Of a stretch of 64,000 bases of DNA, positions 19,597 through 29,600 are shown piece by piece. The stretch lies in NCBI GenBank assembly GCA_018401995.1, contig JAGYJR010000005.1:1-64000 (forward strand), read 5' to 3'. A program made the translations under genes and the position numbers. The first letter of the stretch is position 1. Every line of letters begins with the position of its first letter. The notes under the pieces were generated by a model. It was given only the letters and a program-made list of their open reading frames with translations, had not been told where the DNA came from and did no database searches. Source of the stretch: Flavobacterium sp. (GTDB lineage Bacteria; Bacteroidota; Bacteroidia; Flavobacteriales; Flavobacteriaceae).

Positions 19597-20949
19597 ATGG
19601 AAAATCAAATGCAAACACCACCGAAAACATCATTTTTTCAATCAAACACAGCTAAACTTATCATGATAGGCATTCTATCTTTAGTATTGTTAATTCCTTT
19701 AGCTTTAGTTCAGAATTTAATTAGCGAACGTGCGGTAAGAAAACGCGACATGGTTCAAGAAGTGAATACACTTTGGGGAAGTGATATCAAGTTTTACGGA
19801 CCTATGTTGAGTATTCCCTACTATTCTACTGAAACTACACAAATTGTAAATGCCAATTCGCAAACGGTTACTCAAACGAAACGTGTGATTAAAAATGCTT
19901 ACTTCTTTCCAGAAAAATTATACAACAAATCTACAATAAAGAAAAGTAAGCCTTTAAAAAGAGGTTTATATGAAAATGTAGTATTCACTTCTTTAATGGA
20001 TTTTGAAGGAAACTTTGGTATTCCAAATTTTGAAAAATTGAATATCTCTGCAGAAAATATAATTTGGGAAAAAGCATCAATTATAGTGAATACTTCTAAC
20101 TTAAAAAGTATTAAAAGTGATTTGAATATTTCCTTAAACAATGAGAAATTCGTTTTTGAATCGAGAGGTTCTAGCCAATCTGTTTTTGGAATATTAGAAT
20201 CTAACGCATTTGACTACAATTCATTAGCTTCTGACTATAAAATTAATTTTAAATTTCAAATGAAATTCAACGGTAGCGAAAGTGTCCAATTTATTCCAGT
20301 AGGAAAAACAACAACTGTTATTTTGGATTCTGATTGGAATTCTCCAAATTTAATGGGAAGTTTTGCAGCCAATGAAGAAAATAAAACCATTACCAAAGAT
20401 GGATTCCATGCCGAATGGAAAATTTTAGACATCAACAGAAGTTTTGCACAACAATATGCCGAGAGTATCCCAAATTTAAACGAGTATTTATTTGGAGTAA
20501 AACTGATTGAAACCGTGGATCAATACCAACAAAACGAACGCGCTTCTAAATATGGATTTCTAGTAATTGGGTTAACATTCTTAATTTTCTTTTTGATTCA
20601 ATCCATTAGTAAAGTCAATATTCATATATTCCAATATACCATGATTGGATTGGCATTAATCATGTTTTACACTTTATTAATTTCGATTACAGAACATTCA
20701 AGCTTTAGTATTGCTTATTTAGTAGCGGCAAGTTCGGTTATTTTAATGCTTTTACTCTACTCGGTTTCCGTATTGAAAAACAAAAAGTTTCCAATTTTTA
20801 TAAGTGCTGCCTTAACATTGCTATATAGCTTCATTTTCGTGATTATTCAATTGGAAGATTTCGCATTATTGGTTGGAAGCATTGGACTATTCTTGATTTT
20901 AGGAGCTGTGATGTACTTCTCAAGAAAAATCGATTGGAATACTAATTAG
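19597..20949 (+). CDS. creD: CreD-family inner-membrane protein
   Basis: LALVQNLISERAVRKRDMVQEVNTLWGSDIKFYGPMLSIPY; YGFLVIGLTFLIFFLIQSISKVNIHIFQY. Confidence 0.92.
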   Translation: MENQMQTPPKTSFFQSNTAKLIMIGILSLVLLIPLALVQNLISERAVRKRDMVQEVNTLWGSDIKFYGPMLSIPYYSTETTQIVNANSQTVTQTKRVIKNAYFFPEKLYNKSTIKKSKPLKRGLYENVVFTSLMDFEGNFGIPNFEKLNISAENIIWEKASIIVNTSNLKSIKSDLNISLNNEKFVFESRGSSQSVFGILESNAFDYNSLASDYKINFKFQMKFNGSESVQFIPVGKTTTVILDSDWNSPNLMGSFAANEENKTITKDGFHAEWKILDINRSFAQQYAESIPNLNEYLFGVKLIETVDQYQQNERASKYGFLVIGLTFLIFFLIQSISKVNIHIFQYTMIGLALIMFYTLLISITEHSSFSIAYLVAASSVILMLLLYSVSVLKNKKFPIFISAALTLLYSFIFVIIQLEDFALLVGSIGLFLILGAVMYFSRKIDWNTN

Positions 20950-20994
20950 AAAAAATCAAAAGTAGGTTTATAATTTTCACTTAGTTTTATAAAA

Positions 20995-21026
20995 AAATCC
21001 TGATTACGTAATTGCAATCAGGATTT
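20995..21026. terminator. Bidirectional terminator
   Basis: aaatcctgatt...aatcaggattt stem between convergent genes. Confidence 0.75.
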
Positions 21027-21062
21027 TTGAATTCTCAACTATTTTATTTGTGAACCAACCAT

Positions 21063-22265
21063 TTATTTTCCATCTACATAGTCTTGCAAATAGGCAAATC
21101 TTGGTGTTAGTTTTCCGTTCTCAGTAATTTTAGCTCTTTGCAATATACCATCTTTATCTCCATTAAAGAAAGCCGGAATTACATTCTTTAAGAACATTTC
21201 GCCAAAACCTTCACTAGCGTCTTTAGGTAACTCACAAGGTAAATTATCCACCGCCATTACAGATATAGCTGCAGGATGACTACTATGAACCTCTTTGTGT
21301 TCACTTGGTAAATAACCATAAACTGGATCTGCGATAGTACTTGGTCGAATAGTACATGCTATTGGTCCGTCGATATCGCAAGAAACATCAGCCACAACCT
21401 TCAATTTACATTTAGGTGAACGCAACATTTCTTGAGTTAAGATATTGGGTGCGTTGTTCCCATAAAAATGTCCTGTTATTAATATATCTGAAACCTCAGC
21501 AAAACGCTCAAAATCAGAAGTGTAAAGTTCAGGCTGTGTATAAAATTCTTTTTTATCAAATACGCCACCATCTTTTCGTTTGTTGTAATCAGCTACATCA
21601 ATAAAAGTATAAACGGCCTCATCGTATGATTTTGTAAAATAATCATCAACCGAGACTTCTTTTAGTTTCATGCCATCCAAAATTTCTTTGGCACCATAGG
21701 CTACTTTTCCTCTTCCAGTTAAAACGATTTTAATATTAGGTAAACGATTTTTTCTTAATCGTTCTATTAATGCTTTCTGATCAGGAAGTGTTTCTGCCTT
21801 TGGAATAGTAAATAACTCGTACTTCATTCCAAAAGCTCTAATACCATTATAAGCACCAACAATTCCGGCATAACGACCAAATCCAATTAAACGAGAATTA
21901 TTTTCGTCTACAATTGTTTCGTGATCATATAATTCTATATTTTTTTCTAAAACCGCTTGTAACAACTTTCTATTATACGTTTGTTTTTTTATGGTATGTG
22001 AAAAGAAAAAGTATTTTTTATTAGGTAATAATGCCTCAATAGGTACTTCTTTAACTCCTAATAAAATATCGCAACTCGACATATCTCCAGAAACTTCAAA
22101 ACCTTTTTCTTGATAGGCTTCATCTGGAAAAACACGAACATCTGATTTTTCTATTGTAACTTCTGCTTCTGGGAATTGTTTTTGTAACTCTACAAGCTCA
22201 TCTGGAGAAAAAACAACTCTTCGATCGGGTGGATTTTTTCTTTCTTTAATTATTCCAAACTTCAT
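21063..22265 (-). CDS. Alanine dehydrogenase / saccharopine dehydrogenase-like NAD(P)-dependent enzyme
   Basis: MKFGIIKERKNPPDRRVVFSPDEL start at 22265; N-terminal AlaDH/PNT-like domain. Confidence 0.85.
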   Translation of the reverse strand: MKFGIIKERKNPPDRRVVFSPDELVELQKQFPEAEVTIEKSDVRVFPDEAYQEKGFEVSGDMSSCDILLGVKEVPIEALLPNKKYFFFSHTIKKQTYNRKLLQAVLEKNIELYDHETIVDENNSRLIGFGRYAGIVGAYNGIRAFGMKYELFTIPKAETLPDQKALIERLRKNRLPNIKIVLTGRGKVAYGAKEILDGMKLKEVSVDDYFTKSYDEAVYTFIDVADYNKRKDGGVFDKKEFYTQPELYTSDFERFAEVSDILITGHFYGNNAPNILTQEMLRSPKCKLKVVADVSCDIDGPIACTIRPSTIADPVYGYLPSEHKEVHSSHPAAISVMAVDNLPCELPKDASEGFGEMFLKNVIPAFFNGDKDGILQRAKITENGKLTPRFAYLQDYVDGK

Positions 22266-22433
22266 AAGGTAAAGGTGTGTAACTTTGTTGTGTTTTAATG
22301 TTACAAATATAACTTTTACCAACCTACTAAGCAAACATTTTTGTAATTGAAAAAAAGAGTGTACTTTTGGCTCACTTTTTGACATTATGTATAGGTCTGC
22401 ACAGTGAAAACTGCGACTGAAAACTCAAAAATT

Positions 22434-22829
22434 GGGGTCGACTGGTTTTGACAGCGAGTGGAATTGATTAGTAAGCACGTCGAGCATTGTACTTTTTGCT
22501 CGTAAATCCAAAGGTACAAACCTATAAACGGCGAAAATAATTACGCTTTAGCTGCTTAATCTGAATTATAGTAAGATTTGCCTAGTTCCGACCAGGTCGG
22601 AAAGCTAGATTCTCCTCAAAAGCCTTGGTTTATGGCGCTTGATTCAGGAGAACCGTAAATGTAAACCTAGAGAAGGTAATGCTTTGAATCCTTCTTGACA
22701 TTAATAAAGCTAAGCTAAAAGTGGTTGTTTCAGGCCTTGCTTTTAGTCGAAAATCCAAGTTGAAACTAAGCGTGTAGAAAGCTCTTCGATTGCTTGTTTG
22801 GACGAGAGTTCGATTCTCTCCGACTCCAC
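22434..22829 (+). ncRNA. ssrA: tmRNA
   Basis: 5' GGGGTCGACTGGTTTTGACAG and 3' GAGAGTTCGATTCTCTCCGACTCCA; tag frame GGC GAA AAT AAT TAC GCT TTA GCT GCT TAA (GENNYALAA*) at 22530-22559; GGGGUCG/CGACUCC acceptor pairing. Confidence 0.97.
22816..22829 (+). repeat. att-like direct repeat, left end of element (within ssrA 3' end)
   Basis: CTCTCCGACTCCAC, identical to 44111-44124. Confidence 0.9.
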
Positions 22830-22832
22830 TAA

Positions 22833-22864
22833 AAACCCTGTAAAGTACTAATTTTACAGGGTTT
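22833..22864 (+). terminator. Intrinsic terminator just inside the left end of the element
   Basis: aaaccctgtaaa-gtactaat-tttacagggttttttatttt. Confidence 0.8.
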
Positions 22865-22958
22865 TTTATTTTAAGGGGACGTTTTAGGGGACTTATATTA
22901 ATTTTATGTTTAGGTATATCTTTAAATTATTAATTAACCTTTCACTCCTAAATCTTGT

Positions 22959-23660
22959 TTATAATCTCTTCAATTTATAAAATTTAAAATTATTTGTCAA
23001 GCCATTAAGATAAAGTAATCCTCCATCTAGATTAGATTCAATACCTAGTGTAATTTTGACTACCTCATTTGAAATTAAACTACCAATCATTCCACATACT
23101 GGACTACTTATCCCCTTTGATTCACAAGAATCTGCTTGTAAAAGTGTTTTTATATCAAATAAATCCTGATATTGAAATTTATTTTTATAATGTAAAAGTG
23201 TAATATATCCTTGCCAATCTGAAACTGCTCCATGGACTAAAGGAATTTCGTAAGCAGAACAATTTTTATCTATTATTAGTCTTGAATTTAAATTATCAGT
23301 ACAGTCACAAACAATGGAATAATTTTTTATTATTTCATGAAAATTATTATTTGTCAACTCTTCATCAAAGGCACAAATAGTTAGATGTTCATTTTGGTTT
23401 TTTAATTTTGAAGTCAACACTAATGCTTTACTCTTTCCCAAATCATTTGAAGAATATAAAAACTGTCTATGTAAATTTGACTCTTCGATTATGTCAAAAT
23501 CAACAATTCCAATCTTACCAATCCCCATTGCAGCCAAATAAGTAGCAACTACAGTCCCTAGCCCTCCTGCTCCAACAACTAAAACGCTAGCTTGACTTAT
23601 TTTTTGTTGCCCTTCTTCTCCAATTTCAGGTAATTGAATTTGTTGTTTATATCTTTTCAC
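22959..23660 (-). CDS. ThiF/MoeB/HesA-type E1-like adenylyltransferase
   Basis: VLVVGAGGLGTVVATYLAAMGIGKIGIVDFDIIEESNLHRQFLY, CDCTDN, DSCESKGISSPVCGMIGS; GTG start overlaps the TAG of the upstream gene by 1 nt. Confidence 0.93.
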   Translation of the reverse strand: MKRYKQQIQLPEIGEEGQQKISQASVLVVGAGGLGTVVATYLAAMGIGKIGIVDFDIIEESNLHRQFLYSSNDLGKSKALVLTSKLKNQNEHLTICAFDEELTNNNFHEIIKNYSIVCDCTDNLNSRLIIDKNCSAYEIPLVHGAVSDWQGYITLLHYKNKFQYQDLFDIKTLLQADSCESKGISSPVCGMIGSLISNEVVKITLGIESNLDGGLLYLNGLTNNFKFYKLKRL

Positions 23661-26239
23661 TATCTATTAATTTGAGAAGTAATTGTAGTATCAGTTATTT
23701 TATCATCACTTGCTAAAAGAAAAGCCTTTGAAATAATTACTGACAAACCATTATCTCCTTCGAATGGCAAGAACAGATTTTCGCTGAAGTCTTTTTTACT
23801 TCTATCAGCAACTATACATAAATATTGGTCGTTTGGTTCCATTAAAATATTAGTACTTCCTATGTGAATTTTATAAGTTCTCAGTTTTCCTTTGACTACA
23901 ACAAACTTATCCTGTACAGATGTAACACTTGAAATTTTTAATCGTGGTATTAGTCTTTGTAAAATTTCTTTTCTGTTTTTTGCAATTTCTGATAAATCAC
24001 CAAAAGAGTACGATTGCCAATAATCTCTATAAATAGGTAATCCTCCTGAATCACTCCATGTTGGATCATTACCAACACTAGAAACTCCTACAAATAAATC
24101 AACATCACGCATTGCTTCTGAAAATGCAACTGGAGGAACATCTATTAAATCAAGTAATTCCCCAGAACTAGAATCTAAAAACCTTATTTGGTCAGTTGAA
24201 ACATAATTCCATATTCCTGTATCATTGAATTGATCTTCTGCATTTAAAGCATTTACCCAATATTCAACCCTGATATTATATTCAGGCATGTCTAATGTGG
24301 CTGTATCTTGATCCCCACCATCCCATGAACCAATTAATCTTGCTTTCCAATTTCTTCCTTTAGCCAAAGTAACATATTGATGTTGTTTAAGAATATGAGA
24401 AGCCATTCTGTTACTATAAGTCCGAGTATTAACTTCTGCATCTGTTAGCAAATAAATTTCCCTGAAAGCTTGTTTAAATGGTTGTTGAATTTCTCCTTCC
24501 ATTAAAAACTTACGCCACTCCTTAACTTCATTTGTAGTACTTGTGACAGGATGCCATAATACAACATTGTCATACTTTTCAATCTCTACATTTGAATAAT
24601 CCAGAGCAATCCATTGTTTATTGATATATATAGCTAAAACTTCATCATTTTCATTAGAAAACTTAAAGATTACTTTATTTATACAAAAAGAAAGTAATTC
24701 ATGTTTCAAATACTTTTCTTTAAAATAATCTAATTTCATCACTCTGTTGCTTCGCAACATTCTATCAAATCGTTCCTTTTGTGCAGATGTAGTTTGATCT
24801 ATTTGTTTTTGAATTGCTTTTAATTTTTTTAGCTTGACCGCAAATTTTTCTTTTACTAATTGTGGAACTGACTTTTGCTCATTTCCATCTGGCTTAAACC
24901 ATTTAATGACTGATTTACCAATACCAGTTAAAACTAAATTGGCATTATAATCATCAAAAGAGTAGATTAATTGATGGTCTTTCAATTTAAAATCATCAAC
25001 TGCTAAATCTTCAATTTCAATTGAAGATATACCTAATTTTTGAGCCGCTTCTTCAATATATTTCTCAATTAATGCCAATGTATTGTTTTGCTTAATTTTT
25101 AATCGTAATCTAGATAATTGAGCAATTCCATCTAAACCTTTAGAAGCATACAAACTATACAAACAAGCATTCCCTATTCCTGCAGCTGCAGGACCTTTTT
25201 CTGGAATTTTTTTAAAACAACGTTCCCCTAATTTACTTATGGTTTGAATTGTTCCATTATCGTAAAACCAAGATGACATCCACACAAAACCTTTTATAGC
25301 ATCAGCATTTAAACTACTCAAAAATTCTATAACATTATAAGTATATTCTCTTTTGTCATAAATTTGAGTTTGAGTAATTACAGACTCTTTCATTTCAATA
25401 ACATAAGTAAACCATTCTTGAGAAACTTTTTTAAATTTATCAGAACCTAATTCATCAATTATTTTTTTAGCTTCATTAAGATACTTCTGCGATGGCTTAC
25501 TTCCATTTGCTTTTTGTGCTAATGAAACTAAGGCAAACCAATGCTTTTTATCCTCTTCTTTTTGTTTATCTAATAAATCATTGGCATATTGTTGAAAACC
25601 GTCTATACCTAAAAAACAAGTTGGTTTAATACTACCTTCATCAGAATTACTTGCATGCATGTAAGTTTTAATTTTTTCCTCTAGCTTTATTTGATCTTTG
25701 TAATGGTAAGTGTTAGCGTCTTTTTTTATTTCTGTAATTTCATTTAAAATTTCTTTAATACTTTCAGGAATAGCATCTGATTTGAAACTCCCTTCAATTT
25801 GTCTAAATAAGCCAGATATTGGCCACCAATACATTCCTAAATAGTTTTTATCAGGATTATAACTTTTGAAAATTCTATAAATAGCTAAAATAGTCTCTTC
25901 AGAAAATTTCATTTTGCTCCTAAACATATTTTGAAGCATTTGTGAAGACATTTGATATTCATTAACACCATCTTTCTCACCTCTTCTATAAGGCATATAT
26001 GAGTTTTTGATTGCGTTTGAAAGAAAAATTGCAAACTCTCCTTTTTTCTCGTTATCCCATTTTTTTATAACATCATTATAAGTTGGAATAGCAGAAAAAG
26101 TTACTGTATAAAAGTATTGGCTATTTTTTAGTTGCTCTTGTATTGTTTGTGAAAGTATAGTTTTAAATTCGAAAATTTCTTCACTTTTCGATTCATTACT
26201 AATACCAATTGCTGATTTAATTTTATTGAATAATCCCAT
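23660..26239 (-). CDS. 859-aa protein with DUF4132 (MolR-like) C-terminal region
   Basis: WRKFLMEGEIQQPFKQAFREIYLLTDAE...YSNRMASHILKQHQYVTLAKGRNWKARLIG...MRDVDLFVGVSSVGNDPTWSDSGGLPIYRDYWQSYSFGDLSEIAKNRKEILQRLIPRLKI...LRTYKIHIGSTNILMEPNDQYLCIV; recognised from memory. Confidence 0.75.
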   Translation of the reverse strand: MGLFNKIKSAIGISNESKSEEIFEFKTILSQTIQEQLKNSQYFYTVTFSAIPTYNDVIKKWDNEKKGEFAIFLSNAIKNSYMPYRRGEKDGVNEYQMSSQMLQNMFRSKMKFSEETILAIYRIFKSYNPDKNYLGMYWWPISGLFRQIEGSFKSDAIPESIKEILNEITEIKKDANTYHYKDQIKLEEKIKTYMHASNSDEGSIKPTCFLGIDGFQQYANDLLDKQKEEDKKHWFALVSLAQKANGSKPSQKYLNEAKKIIDELGSDKFKKVSQEWFTYVIEMKESVITQTQIYDKREYTYNVIEFLSSLNADAIKGFVWMSSWFYDNGTIQTISKLGERCFKKIPEKGPAAAGIGNACLYSLYASKGLDGIAQLSRLRLKIKQNNTLALIEKYIEEAAQKLGISSIEIEDLAVDDFKLKDHQLIYSFDDYNANLVLTGIGKSVIKWFKPDGNEQKSVPQLVKEKFAVKLKKLKAIQKQIDQTTSAQKERFDRMLRSNRVMKLDYFKEKYLKHELLSFCINKVIFKFSNENDEVLAIYINKQWIALDYSNVEIEKYDNVVLWHPVTSTTNEVKEWRKFLMEGEIQQPFKQAFREIYLLTDAEVNTRTYSNRMASHILKQHQYVTLAKGRNWKARLIGSWDGGDQDTATLDMPEYNIRVEYWVNALNAEDQFNDTGIWNYVSTDQIRFLDSSSGELLDLIDVPPVAFSEAMRDVDLFVGVSSVGNDPTWSDSGGLPIYRDYWQSYSFGDLSEIAKNRKEILQRLIPRLKISSVTSVQDKFVVVKGKLRTYKIHIGSTNILMEPNDQYLCIVADRSKKDFSENLFLPFEGDNGLSVIISKAFLLASDDKITDTTITSQINR

Positions 26240-26249
26240 GTATATTATA

Positions 26250-26639
26250 TTATCCTCCTACTAAAGGTGTTAATTTTACAAAAGAAATTTTGGATGTGCT
26301 TTTAAGTACAACTTGTTGCTCTAATTCTTCTAATTGTTCATTATCAACCAAAACGAAAAATCCATTTTTTTGGAAAGCATCTAAAGCTATATAGACTTGT
26401 TTTTCAACATCTATTAATTGTTTAGGTTTTAACTTGTAACCATTTAAAGTACGTTCAGCTTCTTTTGGCTCTATCAAACCGTTAAAATATTGAGGCAAAC
26501 GTTTGTTATAGTTTTGAATTTCTATAGAAACTCGTTTAGTTATCAAATCTCTAACAGTCAAAGAATCGGATTCTAACGATATTTCAAATTGATTAGTTAT
26601 AGTTCCGTTTAAAAGCTCATCGCTAATTAAAATATTCAT
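26250..26639 (-). CDS. Beta-grasp ubiquitin-like / ThiS-MoaD-like protein with C-terminal Gly-Gly
   Basis: 129 aa ending NGFFVLVDNEQLEELEQQVVLKSTSKISFVKLTPLVGG*; next to an E1-like gene. Confidence 0.72.
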   Translation of the reverse strand: MNILISDELLNGTITNQFEISLESDSLTVRDLITKRVSIEIQNYNKRLPQYFNGLIEPKEAERTLNGYKLKPKQLIDVEKQVYIALDAFQKNGFFVLVDNEQLEELEQQVVLKSTSKISFVKLTPLVGG

Positions 26640-26650
26640 ATTGTTGTTTT

Positions 26651-29600
26651 TTAATTATACTTCTTAAAATTCTCTGCCTGTTCAAAAATTTCTTTATACA
26701 CTTCGTCCCTATCAACTGGGGGGTAATCATTTTCTGCTAAGAGAATTATGAGGTCTACCTTAAGTTCTGCTTTAATATCATCGCGCTTACTCCAATCCGT
26801 GTATTTTGCTTTGTCATCAACTATCTTTTTTACTTTTTGAGCAAGTGCAATTAACTTGTCATTTGGATAACTGAAATCATATTTAACCGCTAAAGCTTTT
26901 AAAATATCGTAAAAGGCTTTTTCTTCAAAGTCAATACCAAAATCTTTGAAGGAATCTTTTTCTTTTTTAAGCGCATAATACAAATCGATAATTTCATCAG
27001 TAAAGTCTTCTAATACTTCGCTTCGTAAAACATCGCTTTCTTTGCGTTCATTATATTTATCTACAATGGATTGTAAACGTTTTGAAAAATCAATTCCTGT
27101 GATTTTATTAATCTTTTTAACGTCATCAATGGCTTTCGCTAAAAGCTTTTGCAATAGTTTAATTTTGGTATTAGGTAATTTGATTTTATCAATTTTAGCC
27201 ATGTAATCATCCGAAAAAATATCAATTTCGGTTTGACTATCATCTCCTAATTTAAAAATTTCTTCTACACCATCACTCTCAATTGCATCTTGAAGCATTT
27301 GCTTCACACGATTATTCATTTGAGCGGTATCTGGTGCAACTCCTTTTGTTAATTTGAATACTATGGAGCGAACCGCCAAATAAAAATGGATTTCATCTCT
27401 TTGCGTTTCAGTAAATGCACCACTTCCAGAACAAATATCATATGCCGATTTTAATCGTTTTACAATGTACATAAATCGTTTTTCCAACTCTTGTGTCAGT
27501 TGTACAAATTCAGCAGCTTTATTTAGTGTTTTTAGTTGTTCTAAAGGAACTCCAGAAAAATAGCCTGAGGTATCAAACTTGTGAAATAATTTACCCAGTA
27601 AATCTAACTGGTCTTTAACCACAACAATCGATTGCTCAATATCTTCAATATTTTGACCATCTGCATTGTTGTATTGTGCCATAGCCATATTCATCTGCTT
27701 TTTAATGCCTATGTAATCTACAATTAACCCTTTTTCTTTATTCTCAAATTTTCGATTAACACGAGAAATGGTTTGAATCAAGTTATGTCTTTGAATTGGT
27801 TTATCAATATACATTGTATCTAAAAATGGCACATCAAATCCTGTTAGCCACATATCTACTACGATAGCAATTTTAAAATTAGATTTTTCATTTTTAAATT
27901 GACGGTCTAATTCTTTGCGGTCATCTTTAGTTCCTAGCGAATTATACAAGTCTTCCTCATCATCTTTTCCTCTGGTCATCACCATTTTGATGCGTTCCAT
28001 TGGTTTTATTTCTTTTTTGTCTTTATCGGATAACTCAACACCATCTGCAGCAATTTTCACTTCTCCCCATTCTGGTCGTAAGGCTAGAATGTTTTTATAC
28101 AATTCGTATGCAATTGGTCGGCTACTACAAATAAACATGGCTTTGCCACGAACTGTTGCACCTTCAGCAATTCTATTTTCGTAATGGGTAACAAAGTCTT
28201 CGGCTACGGTTTTCAAACGAGTTGGGTCGCCTATGATGGCATTCATTTGTGCCATCGCTTTTTTACTTTCTTCTATTTGATTTTCATTACTACCTTCTTC
28301 TGCACATCGATTGTAGTAGGCTTCAATTTCTTCCAATTTGTGATTGTTCAATAAGACTTTTGCAGCTCTTCCTTCATACACAATACGAACCGTAATTTCA
28401 TCTTTAACCGATTCGTTCATCGTGTAAGCATCCACAATATCTCCAAACACATCAATGGTAGCATCAATAGGTGTTCCAGTAAAACCAACATAAGTAGCAT
28501 TTGGTAACGAATCGTGTAAATATTTAGCAAAACCAAATGTTTTTTTAACACCCTGTTCTGAAACGACTACTTTTTGATCTAAATTGGTTTGACTTCTGTG
28601 TGCTTCGTCCGAAATACAAATGACATTGGTTCGGTCTGTTAGTAATCTTGTGTCTTCAGTAAACTTATGAATGGTCGTTAAGAAAACACCACCGCTATTT
28701 CTTCCTTGTAGCAATTCTCTTAAATGCGTTCTGCTTTCTACACTAATAATCGATTCGTCACCAATAAAACCTTTTGCATTGGTAAATTGACCTGATAATT
28801 GATCATCTAAATCGGTACGGTCTGTAATAATTACAATTGTCGGACTTGAAAAATGAGTACTTCTCATTAATAAGCGACTCAAATACAACATGGTGTAACT
28901 TTTTCCACAGCCTGTTGTACCAAAGTAGGTTCCTCCTTTACCATCACCCAAAGGTTTTTGATGGTTTTTTATATTTTCAAAAAGTTTAACAGCCGCATAA
29001 TATTGCGGATAACGACAAACTATTTTTTCATTCTTTTTAGAACTATCAGGTAAATAAATAAAGTTTTGAATAATATCTCGTAATCGCTTACGGTTAAACA
29101 TCCCTTGAATGAGTGTAAACATAGCATCTATACCATCCACTTCATTAGGCATGCCTTCAATTTTTCTCCAGGCGTAAAAGAATTCATAAGGCGCAAAAAA
29201 GGAACCTGATTTGGTATTCACACCATCACTAATCACACAAAAAGCGTTGTATTTGAATAACTCAGGAATATCTCTTTTGTAACGTGTGGTTAATTGCACA
29301 TACGCATCATGGATGGTTGTGTTTTCTTGTATTGCAGTTTTAAATTCAAACACCACTAATGGCAATCCGTTGATGTATAAAATCAAATCAGGAATACGCA
29401 TTTCGTATCCTTTTATGGCTAATTGATTCACAATTTTATACGTGTTGTTATCTTTTTCAGAATAGTCAATCAATTGAATGAATATATCTTTTTGATTGCG
29501 GTCTTCACGTTTTAACAAGAAACCATCACTTACCATTTTCATGAAAACTTTATTACTTTCATACAAATCAGAAGAGGGTAGACGTTCCAAATCACGAATT

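Noticed and set aside
22959-26639. Thiamine or molybdopterin biosynthesis operon
   Set aside because: No other thi/moa/moe genes; the Ubl is too long for ThiS/MoaD and sits with a DUF4132-like protein and hsdR in a mobile island.
22959-26639. Known Bil or type II CBASS Ubl-like defence system
   Set aside because: No E2, JAB protease or cGAS-like nucleotidyltransferase in the neighbourhood.
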